NCBI GenBank assembly: GCA_006384855.1
Contig: VCJN01002762.1
Coordinates: 1 to 64,000 of the forward strand
Length of the DNA: 64,000 nucleotides
Reading direction: 5' to 3'
Source of the DNA: Tetraselmis striata
Lineage: Eukaryota > Chlorophyta > Chlorodendrophyceae > Chlorodendrales > Chlorodendraceae
Part shown: in pieces, positions 46,528 to 57,095 of the stretch
Numbering within the stretch: position 1 is the first letter of the stretch
Layout of the letters: every line of letters starts with the position of its first letter
Made by a program: the position numbers and the translations under genes
The notes under the pieces: model-generated
What the model saw: the letters and a program-made list of their open reading frames with translations, nothing else
Database searches by the model: none
Told to the model about the DNA's origin: nothing

Positions 46528-46830
46528 AAGATGTGTTCTTGGGGTTTGCTTTTTCCATCCTCCAGCCCTTGGCTACGCGGGTGTCGAAACTTGCTGCACG
46601 CGGCCTTTGCGCCCCGCCAATTCGACGTGGCGGCCACGGAGCAATCACACAGCACATGTACGGGCAGCCACGGTGCTTGAATCAATGCCGTACTACGGCA
46701 CTTTGCGTGCGTGTTGCACACGAAAAGTTCATCGGTCACAATAGTACTCGCCAAATCATATAAAACCATCATCGTCCGCTAGATGGCACCACTCTTAGTT
46801 TTGTGCCGGCCTGGTGCATGGACAACCCGC
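46528..46830 (+). repeat. dispersed repeat, copy 2
   Basis: Diverged copy of 15110-15350; see that entry for the shared landmarks. No coding region is visible. Confidence 0.7.
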
Positions 46831-48666
46831 ACTCCCTTTTTTGTGGCTCTTTGCCGCAAGACCCCAGCGCCCGTTCCGTGTTAACATAGCGTGCACACTT
46901 TTCGGCTAATCTCCCTTTCCTGCCTGCACACATCCCACTTGGAAACAGCTAATCACTAAACCGAGATAATGCCCCCAGCATATGAAAAAGGGGCAGTATT
47001 AGAGGCGAGAGAGATCTTTGTAATACACAGGTACCGGTACCAATCGCCACATAGTCGCTACATACATGTCCTCATTCGTTCCCCTACCTCTTGGGTTGAG
47101 CGGAGGAAAAGGAGAGCCGCGTCCGAAATCGCCTGGAATACGAGAGAATCGATACCGGTTACAATACGGTTTTATCACGGATTTTTAGGCGTCCGTCCTC
47201 CGTCCTCCGTCCTCCGTCCTCGTGTGCTGCGTCTTCGTGAATGAACCGTTATATGTTCGATCTGTGCTCGTTTGATTTCTAGGCACTCCTACCACAGTCC
47301 GTAAAAATCCTGCGACTAAGACGGATCTATCGTGAATTATACCGGAAACATACTGCAAAAATCACGAATGTCCTCCGTCCTCCTGTGCTGCGTCTTCGTA
47401 AATGAACCGTCATACGTTCGGTGTTCGGTCGTTTGATTTCTAGGCACTGGTCCGAAGACGGCAAGATTCTGAATGGATGCGCGTGTATTCTAGCCCAGGC
47501 ACGTCATATATTCGTCTAAAACGCCAAAATAACGCGGTACCGCAGCGCGTTTTTACTGCTGAATCAGGAACTGAGACTCGCCCTCTATATTTATGCAGCG
47601 ACTATACACGGTGGTCCGAGGATATGCTGTAACATGATGGTGTAAAAAGGGGTCGCCGCGGTGCGGGGGCAGTCCGCCGACCCGGGGCCCGGCGTCCGTC
47701 GACGGACGGGCGACGGTCGAACGACGGCGTCCGGCGTCCGGTGCCGGTACAGGCGGCGGGCGTGGCGATTCGCGCCGTGCCCGCCCCGTAGACCTGACGA
47801 CCGGCCCGACCTGCGCGGCCTCGTGCGGGATGCGGGCCTCCTGTAGGCGGCTTGTACTGTATTGCTGATCTTGTAGTGCTGCTTTTTTTTTTTTTTTTGG
47901 GGGTAATACAACTTTTAGCGGTGGGTTGGGTACCGGCCTTTTTGTAATGCACACCAGTAGTCAGCGGCCCGCTTTTACGCGGCTTGCAGATTTTTAAATC
48001 TGTTTTACAAAATAATACGTCTCTTTTGAAAAATAAATTACTGACAAATCTAACGCTAATAAAAGCATTATTACCCGGAAACAACAGTATTACAAGATCA
48101 ACACTCCAAGCCGGCTAAAAGCGGCCCGCATCCCGCACCACGCTCAACCCAAGAGGTAGGGGCACCTCCACAAATCCCCGGCGCGAAGCCCCGCTTAGTT
48201 TGTATATAAAATGTAATATATCTAGGGAGATATCCTGTTATTATTCATGTAAATATGAATGCGACCCCACTAGGTACAGTACGTAATTTCGCTCTACAGC
48301 ACATCCTGACTACAGCGAGGACCACGAGCGACGACGATGTGATATCAGCACCAGCAAGAAGCGGCTTCCGGTACTGCATCGTTCGACCCCAGAAAAGCGC
48401 CAGAAGAGACTGCATGCGCACTCACATCCAGCCCGTGTAGGCCATCCAGGCACTGGGGTGGCTGAGGGGACGTAAGTGAAGGCAAGGACAGACAGAAGCC
48501 GCCACCACCCATTTGGTAAAGCGGAATCCGGAGGCTTCCCGCCCGGGGAGGATCCCCCAGAGAGGTGGAGAACGACCTCCGGACAGACAACGTTTGAAGG
48601 ACGGGCAGGCCAGCTTATTAGCTTCATTCATGCGCCTGTAGTCGAATAAGCCGTCGCCAGCGCGCC
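46831..48666. other. no gene recognised; 5' flank of DCAF4
   Basis: Contains the direct repeat at 47205-47448, a T run at 47884-47898 and AT-rich stretches at 47990-48250. No protein-like frame is seen, and the DCAF4 promoter cannot be placed. Confidence 0.35.
47205..47448. repeat. direct repeat of about 85 bp
   Basis: gtcctccgtcctc, tgtgctgcgtcttcgt and atgaaccgt followed by tttctaggcact occur at 47205-47290 and again at 47370-47448. Short tccgtcc tandem copies precede the first. Confidence 0.7.
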
Positions 48667-51600
48667 ATGCGTGACCTACCTGGCTTCTACTGGGACGAGG
48701 GCAAAGGCCGATACTTCAAGATACCGCCGGGAGGTGGCCCCAGCCGGTAACCACACTCGCCATACCGCCGCCACTGACAGCCTTGCCTAAGGACCTTCCG
48801 ATGTCGCCGTCACTACTGTGCCGAGCTGCGGCCACCGGTCCGTCGTTTGCCTTTTCTTTTCTTCGCCCCCGGGACAACACCGTCAATCACCCTTACTGCC
48901 GCAGCGCTGTCACAGCGTGTGCCAGTCAGGGCCGAGCCTGGCACGACGTTGGCAAGTACCGCGAAGCCGACGCTCTGCCAAAGTAGCGAAGGACATATGG
49001 AAGGCTGATGGCGCCTGGGCGAACTTGGGCTCCATGTGCTCTGGGGGTCCCACTGTCCCTTGGCTGGATCAGCTAGCCTTGCGGGTCTTTGTCTTTGTCA
49101 TGTGGTTGGTTCTCTTAAGTCTAACATATCTTCAGACGGTCATTACATTTTTTGTCGCTCGCTCTGTAACACAAGTAAGCATAATCAGATAGCGGCGCGC
49201 GGCGCGCGAAAGGTCGCCATCCGCCCACATGCGGTCAACATGTGGTTGTTTATTATGCGCTGCCCTGGTTGGACCCCCCCCCCCCCCCCCCCCCTCCCCC
49301 AACCCAACATGGAGCTGCAATTGCATCTCCAGCCAGAGTTGGGTGGGTGGCGCCCCTGAGGCACCTCGTGTTTGTCTTTATGCGGCCTTCGCGGCTGCCT
49401 GAATCCACCGCTCTCTCTCTCTCTCAGTATTAACATGTGAAAACAGTCTTCCGTCCTACTCACAGTGTGGAGACCGGGATGTTCACACGGTGCCTCGGTG
49501 TCGGACCATTGCAACCACTGTAGGCTGCAAACCGCTGGCGCCAAGCATCCCATCCCCGTCCGCTGCAGCAGTGCCTCCGCCCTGTTGTGGTGCGGTGCGC
49601 GAGTTGCTCATGGGCTGCCTGCCCAATGCGCGCCTGCCCAGGCCGGCGCGCCCCCCCAAGCAGAAGACCCCGGCACGGAGCACATCGCGGGCAGGCCGGG
49701 ACAGCAAAGCCGACTCAAAGGGACAAAGGCAGCGGCTGCAGCCACCGGCGCAGAAGGGCCACCAGCGGAGGGAGCCGTCCGGGAAGCGCCGCGTAAGCTC
49801 TGCGGCACGCCGCCCCACCCCGCCCTATGCGCAACTCTGACCCCCTCTCGCGCGGGGCCCTCCACCATCCTGTATTGACCGTGTCCTCCACCTCAAAGTT
49901 CCACCTTATTTATGACGCCCCGCCAGCCAGCTGCTGCTCTGCGCGCATGGGTCCTCTGACCCTGTGCGGACCGCGGAATTGCCTTCGGTGCGCAGGATCA
50001 TCTCCAGTCTCTACTTGCGCTGCTTCGGGGACGCGAACGAGGTGCGCGGCGGTGCATCCCTACGCCTTTGGGGATGCTCTGATGGTGGTAGAGTGAATGA
50101 CTACGACTCGTTAAGTCGGTGGTTCGCTTCCTGGGGGGGGGGGGGGGGGGTAGGTCTCTGGTGACCCTTGTCACTGGCGGTTCCCACCGGCAACGTCTTA
50201 GCTTCCATCGCCCTGAAATTTGGTATCTGGGTACGTCGCAACTTGAATGCGGACCTGGAAAATGATCGATGCGCGGATACATGTAGGCTGGCTGGTCCCA
50301 GTTAGCCCGGCGGGCCGTCTGTCCGGATAACATTACGAGCTTGTGCACTCGTAACACCGGCGAATCCGTTACATTTTGATTGATGACCACCGCAACCGCT
50401 CTTTGGATTTGCGCTATGTTGTCGTTTTGTACCCGCTCCGTCCCGCGTATACTTTTCAATCCTGAATACATGGCAACTTCAACAATATAGTTGGTCTTTT
50501 CCAAATCGACTTCCGACATGACTGGGATGTATCCCTCAGTTTTCTTTCAAAACTATCCACACATTTTCCATTTATATTTCTATGGGTGCCGGCCCGACTA
50601 TCAGAACAAAAAATTAAGAACGCGCTATGTCCTTATTGGTCCAATTGCAGACGAATACATCACGATACAATTTGGAACATTTGCTAGTACCCCATTTCTG
50701 AGAGCCAAAAAATGGGTCATAGTCAGGTCGTCACTCGTATTCTATTCTAGTTGCCGGACTTCCGTCCTGGGAGCCTCTAGTTGAAGAGAGGACAACTGTA
50801 TTGATCTTGAAGTATGCCAGAGTACCACACAGATGTAAAGACTCGTTGTCGCAAAACAATTCATTATTGTTCGGACCCGCGAACCCAATTGCACGGTGCG
50901 GTATAGCGGAGCGTCGCCTCATTGACTGGATCGCTGCCCAAGCAATTTGTCATCGAAAGGCCGCCATAGAGACGCGCTGCAAAGGTTTCACTGGTGCCAG
51001 TCCTGTCCTACCCGTGGAAGGGTCGATTTGAAGGGTCGCAGGCTGGCCGAAGGAAGGCTGCACCGTATTCTATTGTTGGCTGTCGTCGCCAACTGGCGTC
51101 CATATCCCGACAACTGGTCAAGGTTGGTATGTCGGTACAACAACTCGACAACGTGCCGACTTGTACTTTATTCCATTTCTAGTTGCCGGACTTCCGTCCT
51201 ACCGTAGGAGACTCTAGTTGAAGAGAGAACAACTATATTGATCTTGAAGTATGTCAGAGTACCACACGGATATAAAAACTCGTCGCCGCAAAACAATTGA
51301 TTATTATTTATACCCGCGAACCCAATTGCATGACACGGTATAGCGGAGCATCGCGTCATCATGGCTTTCCGTGACTGGATTTCTGCCTAAGCAATTTGTC
51401 ATTGAAAGGCCGCCGTAGAGACGCGCTTCCGTCCTGGGAGCCTCTAGTTGAAGAGAGAACAACTATTTAACAATGCACTTAGTGTGTTCCAAAATCGACT
51501 CGCGACACGACTGGGATGTATCCCTCAGTTTTCTTTCAGAATAATCCAAACTATCCACACATTTTCTATTTCTGTTTCGTCGGGCGCCGGCCCGGCTATT

Positions 51601-54600
51601 TCGGCAAAAAACCAAGAACGCGCTATGTCCTAATTGGTCCAGTTGCGGACGAGTACATCACGATATCATTACGAGAATTTAGAACATTCACCAGCACCTC
51701 ATTTCTGGGAGTAGAAAAAAGGGGGCTGTACAGACGAGGTACCCGTCCGCGCGGGATGTCTTTTTGCCTGCGGCGTATTTTGATGGCAGCGTGACTCGTT
51801 GCCACAAAACAATTCATTATTATTTGGACCCGTGAACCCAATTGCACGGTGCGGTATAGCGGAGCATCGCCTCACCAGGGCTTGCCATGACTGGATCGCT
51901 GCCTATGCAATTCGTCATCGAAAGGCCGCCGCAGAGACGCGCTGCAAAGGTTTCACTGGTGCCAGTCCTGTCCCGGGGGCGGGAAGAAAAGGGACCACAT
52001 GCTGGCAGAGTTGAATCCGTACAAAACACCCCAAGGTTACGTGGGTGCGGGCTACGCCGCAGAGATCCAGGCAGCCTGCAGAGCAGCACTGCGATTGGCG
52101 CCATCACATGCATATGTTCCTTTCCACAAGTACAGCCCCGCCACCCCAAGCAGCTCAGGTTGACCCGCTCCGCCTTATCCCCCCCCCCCCTTTGCGCCCC
52201 CATCCGATCGTGTCAAATCCAGGATGTATCTACGCGAGCGGCATGCGGGGGCGTCCCGCATCCGCACACACGGTGCAAGCGAGCGTCCACGAAGTCAGAG
52301 CTAAGTCGATGTCGGCCTCGGGACCCCTGGCCGGCACTCCGAGCCTATCGCTAGCGGGCCAAGCGACGAGCGCGGTGGAGTTCTTCCCGTTGCAAACCCA
52401 AACGGTGTGCGCTGGATGTCGCGCAGTACTCCCCGCGGCAATGTGTCCACCCCGTGATGTGTATCCTTATTGCGATGGCGAAGGCGTTGACGCCTCATGC
52501 ACGGCATCAGGACTCCGGGTTGAAGTGCATGCCCTCGCTTCTGTGCGGAAGCTCCTCCGAGAAGTGCATCACCCAACTGACCTTTCTGCCTTCCGGTAAG
52601 GGTGGGTGCCCAGGAATGTTGCTGGCCGTCCAGCCATATGTATATATACGTAACATATGTGTATGTATGTATATGTGAACGTATGTGTCTATATATATGT
52701 ATAACACATATATGTGTATTTATGTATGTATGTGCATGTGCATGTGCATGTGTATATATATGTGTTTATGTTATGCATGTATGTATAGATGCTGCTATGG
52801 TAACCTCGTAGTCTTGGAGGTCGCAAAGATTTCCAACCTACCAGGTTATATTCTCACTGTTGCCTTATGATGTCCCTGTTGCCTTGCGCCTGTGGTTGAA
52901 TACTGCCACGCACGGAATACGCAGATGGAGACAACCTCCCATTCGACATGAACCCCGCATGGCGGTCTCAGTACCGCCCAAACGTCACGATCGCATACAA
53001 GGTGTGTATGCCGTCCCCGACCGTGCTCGTCGACATGCCATGGGGATGTTGATGAATCCGGCGGTGATGCACCGATTCACTCAATTGACTGCCGGCATCC
53101 CGCTGCCTGTCCCCACCCTGCATAGCTCGCCAGATATCTGTACTGACTGAAGGCACTGTGTTGGCCGGTGTTTGCACGGTTGCCACCCGCTGTCGTGACC
53201 GCTCAGCACACGTCCCCTTCACTCAATTGACTGCCGGCATCCCGCTGCCTGTCCCCACCCTGCATAGCTCGCCAGATATCTGTACTGACTGAAGGCACTG
53301 TGTTGGCCGGTGTTTGCACGGTTGCCACCCGCTGTCGTGACCGCTCAGCACACGTCCCCTTCACTCAATTGACTGCCGGCATCCCGCTGCCTGTCCCCAC
53401 CCTGCATAGCTCGCCAGATATCTGTACTGACTGAAGGCACTGTGTTGGCCGGTGTTTGCACGGTTGCCACCCGCTGTCGTGACCGCTCAGCACACGTCCC
53501 CTTCAACGTGCATATCGCCTTGGCGGAGCGCCCCGGACGAGCACCCCTCCATGGTGGGCTTTTGCTGGCTGGGAGGCGGCGCGCTTCCGGTGACCGCCCC
53601 GGCAGCACTTGCCCGCCAATGCAATCGCTGGTACACTTGCCTATCATAAGTATGACGTCGGCGGGCGTGTGCGCTGATGGAATGCCCCGGCCTCTCTGCA
53701 TTGCCTCTGTGCTGTTTCCCAGGGCGAATTCTCGTTCCACAGCGCTCAGGGCGTCGTGGGAGCCGCGGCATCTGCGCACCGAAGTCACAGGCGCGTGCAA
53801 GCCACCGGCTTCCGTGAATTCACAGGCAGGGAGCTGGCAGCTCTGTGCGAGCATGTCCGGGCGCTGTTGCATGCTCGCTGTCTGACGCGCTGCGCTCGTG
53901 CGGGATGGCAGCGTAGGCCCTTCAGGACGGCCTTCCCTCGCCAGGCGAGCGTGCATGTCAGGTGGGCGATACCGCCACATCACATGCCACCCAGCCTCTT
54001 GACTTGGCCGCTTATATCGATGTCCGATAATCTCCGCTTTGGGCGATGTTTACTCAATGATGTCATCTTCTCAACACCCACCCCCCCCCCCCCCCCCCCC
54101 CCCCCCCCGGCGCCTTGCTGAAGCCCGCAATATACCCGCATGTTGTGCTACAGCCATGCCAACATGAGATCAGAGGTTTCTCTTATACCTGGGGCAGTAT
54201 CTAATGTCATTCCCTGGAAGTCTTTGATTAACCTTTCTTGATAGCAATAATGCCAATTCATCGTTCACATTTATTAACAATCTTGATTACAAAAAATGCC
54301 AATTGGGAGGCGGTGAGGCTCTTTAACCACCCACGTCTAGCTCCATATAAGAGCAGCCTCTCCGTCTATAACAGTGACATGTACTTCTTACGCCATGATT
54401 CTATTTTGCCAATAATGACATGGTGTTGTCTCTTCTTGGTGAGATGCTATGTTTTTTCATACCCTCCACTTCCTTACTCACCCTTGGCCCACCCCATCGC
54501 CTGCACCGCCGACATTGCCCCCACGCGTCCTTACCTATTATGTAACGACTGGACCAACATTACAGTGTATGAAACATGTGCTGATTTGTGGCTCCCGGGT

Positions 54601-56629
54601 GCAGAGGCACCATCTGGTGCTCGGACATGCTCCCAGGCCGACCACACGTCGCGCTCGGCACGAGCGCCGGGAGTTTGCTGTACGACTTGGAGCGCGGGGG
54701 GCAAGGCAACAGGCCGCTGCTGAGCCTGCCCGCGCACGGGTCCGACGTTCTCACCCAGGTGAACGCCCACCGCGGCGGCTGCATACGCGCAGCGTGGGTG
54801 AATGCCCCCGCGGCGCCACTCATCAAACGACGTCCCGCATTCCTGATGGTATCCGCAATAGCTCACCTCATTATTTGTATGGTCAATGGAAGGCGCGAAG
54901 TAGCGTAGTAGTAGCACACGGGTAGTCATCATCATCGGTAGTGGTACGGGTGCCGACCGGTCTATAAGAACAAATAACTAAGTACGGGTTTTTAGGGAGT
55001 ACGGGTTTTTAGGGTTTATAGGGTTTGTAGTGCGCATTTGTGAAAGCCCTAATGTAATATAAAATTAAGTACGCGCTGTGTCCTTATTGGTCCAATTGCA
55101 GACGAATACATCGCGATATCACAACGATAATTAATAATATCCCATAGCACCCTATTTCTGAGCCGAAAAAGGGTCGTTCTCATAACCGGGTCGGCACCTG
55201 TAGTAGTAATAGCAGTGGTGGTAGTAGTAGTAGTAGTAGTAGTAATAGCAGTAGCTAGTACTAATAGTAGCAGTAGCAATCATAGCAGTAACAGTAGTAG
55301 CAAATGTATTTATAAGTCCGCAGCAGCGCCGCTACCAAGCTGTTTCCTGCTACTCTTTCCCACAAATGTTGCCGCGTAAGTCATCAGGGAATTGTGCTTG
55401 AACAAAATGACTCTCCCATTTTGACAGCTCCCCTTCCATTCCCAGTATGGCAGGCTGGTGGACCTAGGAGTCAGGGTTTGGATTCACGATGCCTGGGATT
55501 AAAGCCCCAAATTAGCAGCTTCCTCCGAACAGGTTGCCTCAAAGCTGAAGAAACTGGTTGTCGTGAGGAACAGCCCGGGCTGCCCCCCCCCCCCCCCCCC
55601 CCCCAAGGTTCTAATAAATACAGTTCATTTCTAGACACCCCCCGGGGCGTGGTCCTGGGCCTGCTGACCTAACCGCCACATACAACCCAATTGTCAGTAC
55701 ATTTTCTAGCAATCATTGGTCTGGACCTTCTCTTGCCTCATCCCTCATCCCTGCATAAAACCAGTGTGGCCCTGGCCCACAGGCCACCACCAAACATGCC
55801 CCCCCCCCCCCCCCCCCAACTTACCACCATCTATCGCGCTAAACTCCCGGTGCGCCTACACCTGTCCTCAGGTGTACTACGGGGAGAGCTCGGTCCTGAG
55901 AGGGCTGCGGAACGGCTGGATCAACCTCATCGACACCCGCCAGGCTTACCGGTACGCCGGCAGGTGCAGCGCGGCGAGCCCGCATGCGCCCCCCGCCCCC
56001 CCTCGGATGCGGCCACCGCTCCGCTTGCTGACGTGTTGATCGTCTGGGCACAGGGCCCCACGGAGCGCCGCCGGCAGCGTGCGGATGAAGAGCTCGGTCA
56101 CGTCGGTGCTGCCGCTTTCAGACGCAGCCCCCAACGCGATTGTTGGGGCGAGTGTAAATGGGCACATCACCATGTGGGACATCAGGAAGCAAAGCCAGGT
56201 GCCATGGCAACAACGACGCGGGACGCTGGCATTTGCCGCATATCTGCCGATGACGTGCTGCACTCACCGATCGGTGCCTTGGCCGTCCGCGGTTCATTGC
56301 GATGCAATGGGGCGCCCGCGTGGAAGCTAACGTGGGCTGTGGCGTCTCGCTCCTACCAGGTGATGCACTTCTTGGGTCATCGGAACTCGTTCACCCGCTA
56401 CAACCTCGCGCTCTCCCAGCCGGGCGGGTCGCTCCTTGCGGCCGGCGGAGCGGACAACTGCGTCAGAGTGTGGAGCACCCGCACCGGCCGGCTCCTCGGG
56501 ACGCACGGGCCGTTTGCAAGCGCGATGCCATGCTGCACGTTCGCGTTCAACGGTTGGGGCGAGACGGACGTCCTCTGCTGCGGCGGCGAGAGCGGGGTGT
56601 CAATCCTGGGGCCACCCGGATACTCGTAG
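48667..56629 (+). CDS. DCAF4: DDB1- and CUL4-associated factor 4 (WD40 protein)
   Basis: Predicted substrate receptor of the CUL4-DDB1 ubiquitin ligase. Eight exons: 48667-48746, 49642-49792, 49996-50041, 52223-52595, 54605-54758, 55872-55951, 56054-56198, 56360-56629; 432 aa, all GT-AG and in phase. The N-terminus LPGFYWDEGKGRYFKIPPG is the hallmark of the family. It is followed by a basic linker (PARPPKQKTPARSTSRAGR) and LLALLRGRERG, as in plant members. The propeller part follows the plant order: FRGTIWCSDMLPG, VALGTSAGSLLYDLERG, SDVLTQVYYGESSVLRGLRN, NGHITMWDIRKQ, GGADNCVRVWSTRTGRLLGT. Exon 4 is weakly conserved and is placed by phase, splice sites and the junction ...LSAFR|GTIW. An alternative acceptor for exon 2 near 49576 would add residues. 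Introns 3 and 4 exceed 2 kb and carry repeats. Confidence 0.85.
50500..51975. repeat. three partial tandem copies of a ~0.5-kb element in DCAF4 intron 3
   Basis: Module A (50500-51005) and module C (51488-51975) start with actgggatgtatccctcag and end with ggtttcactggtgccagtcc. Module B (51168-51429) is an internal fragment from ctagttgccggacttccgtc to gagacgcgct. Shared landmarks include cgcgctatgtcc and ttgaagagag. Another fragment lies at about 55062-55185 in intron 5. Short shadow ORFs repeat in each copy; none looks coding. Confidence 0.85.
52625..52790. repeat. TATG/CATG-rich microsatellite in DCAF4 intron 4
   Basis: tatatgtgta, gtatgtatgt and catgtgcatgtg tracts start 30 bases after the donor of intron 4 (52596-54604). 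Confidence 0.85.
53079..53504. repeat. 142-bp tandem repeat, three copies, in DCAF4 intron 4
   Basis: actcaattgactgccggcat starts at 53079, 53221 and 53363, and the third copy ends at about 53504, giving exactly three units. Copies appear identical by eye, so the expansion is recent. A long minus-strand open frame (53345-53983) runs through the last unit and is not supported as a gene. Confidence 0.95.
55195..55300. repeat. (GTA)n-type trinucleotide repeat in DCAF4 intron 5
   Basis: gtagtagtagtagtagtag and related agtaata/agcagta triplets occur here. Intron 5 (54759-55871) also holds C runs at 55584-55603 and 55799-55817 and a telomere-like ggtttttagggtttatag near 54990-55010. Confidence 0.85.
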
Positions 56630-56831
56630 GCCGAGCGCTGCTACGCACATCCGGCGGAAAGTCTATCGTGCAAGGGAGAAGTACAATGTGGGGGACCTCC
56701 ACACGCGCGACCGCCCAGCCGACAGTAACTGCCAAGAGTGGCAAACACAGTGGGAAGCTGTCTTACGGTACAATAAAGTACACTAAAAACACTGCTGCGC
56801 CCTCCCCAGATTCAACCTTCTCAGAGGTTGT

Positions 56832-56836
56832 TGTAA
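56832..56836 (+). terminator. candidate TGTAA polyadenylation signal of DCAF4
   Basis: TGTAA lies about 200 bases after the DCAF4 stop codon. It is the expected signal in chlorophytes; its use is inferred from position only. Confidence 0.35.
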
Positions 56837-56889
56837 ATTGTTGGCTTAGTTTACATGATTTCATAGGAATTCAGCTTGAAGGCCGGAAT

Positions 56890-57095
56890 GCTCTCCATTG
56901 AAGCCAGTCTGCAGAGGACTGGAAGAAGCACTAGCAGCCATGCACCCCCTCCAGTCCTCTTATTGGACTCTGACGAGCAGGAGCTAGGGAAGAGCCGGAG
57001 AGTCAATTGAAATTGAAATTGAGTTACGACGTGCCGACTTGCTGCTCTCCGCCACCCAAACCGAGTTGTTCTTAGGGCCTGCCATTGGCTGCACT
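56890..57095 (+). mobile_element. retroposon fragment with (TTGAAA) tract
   Basis: After cctccagtcctcttattgga, a short ttgaaattgaaattga tract (57006-57021) is followed by ccacccaaaccgagttgttc and ttagggcctgccattggc. The same order, (TTGAAA)n then a related ~90-bp sequence, appears inverted at 63530-63819. The two are members of one family. Confidence 0.5.

Noticed and set aside
53345-53983. 212-codon minus ORF
   Set aside because: It lies in DCAF4 intron 4, begins inside the 142-bp array and has no recognisable domain.
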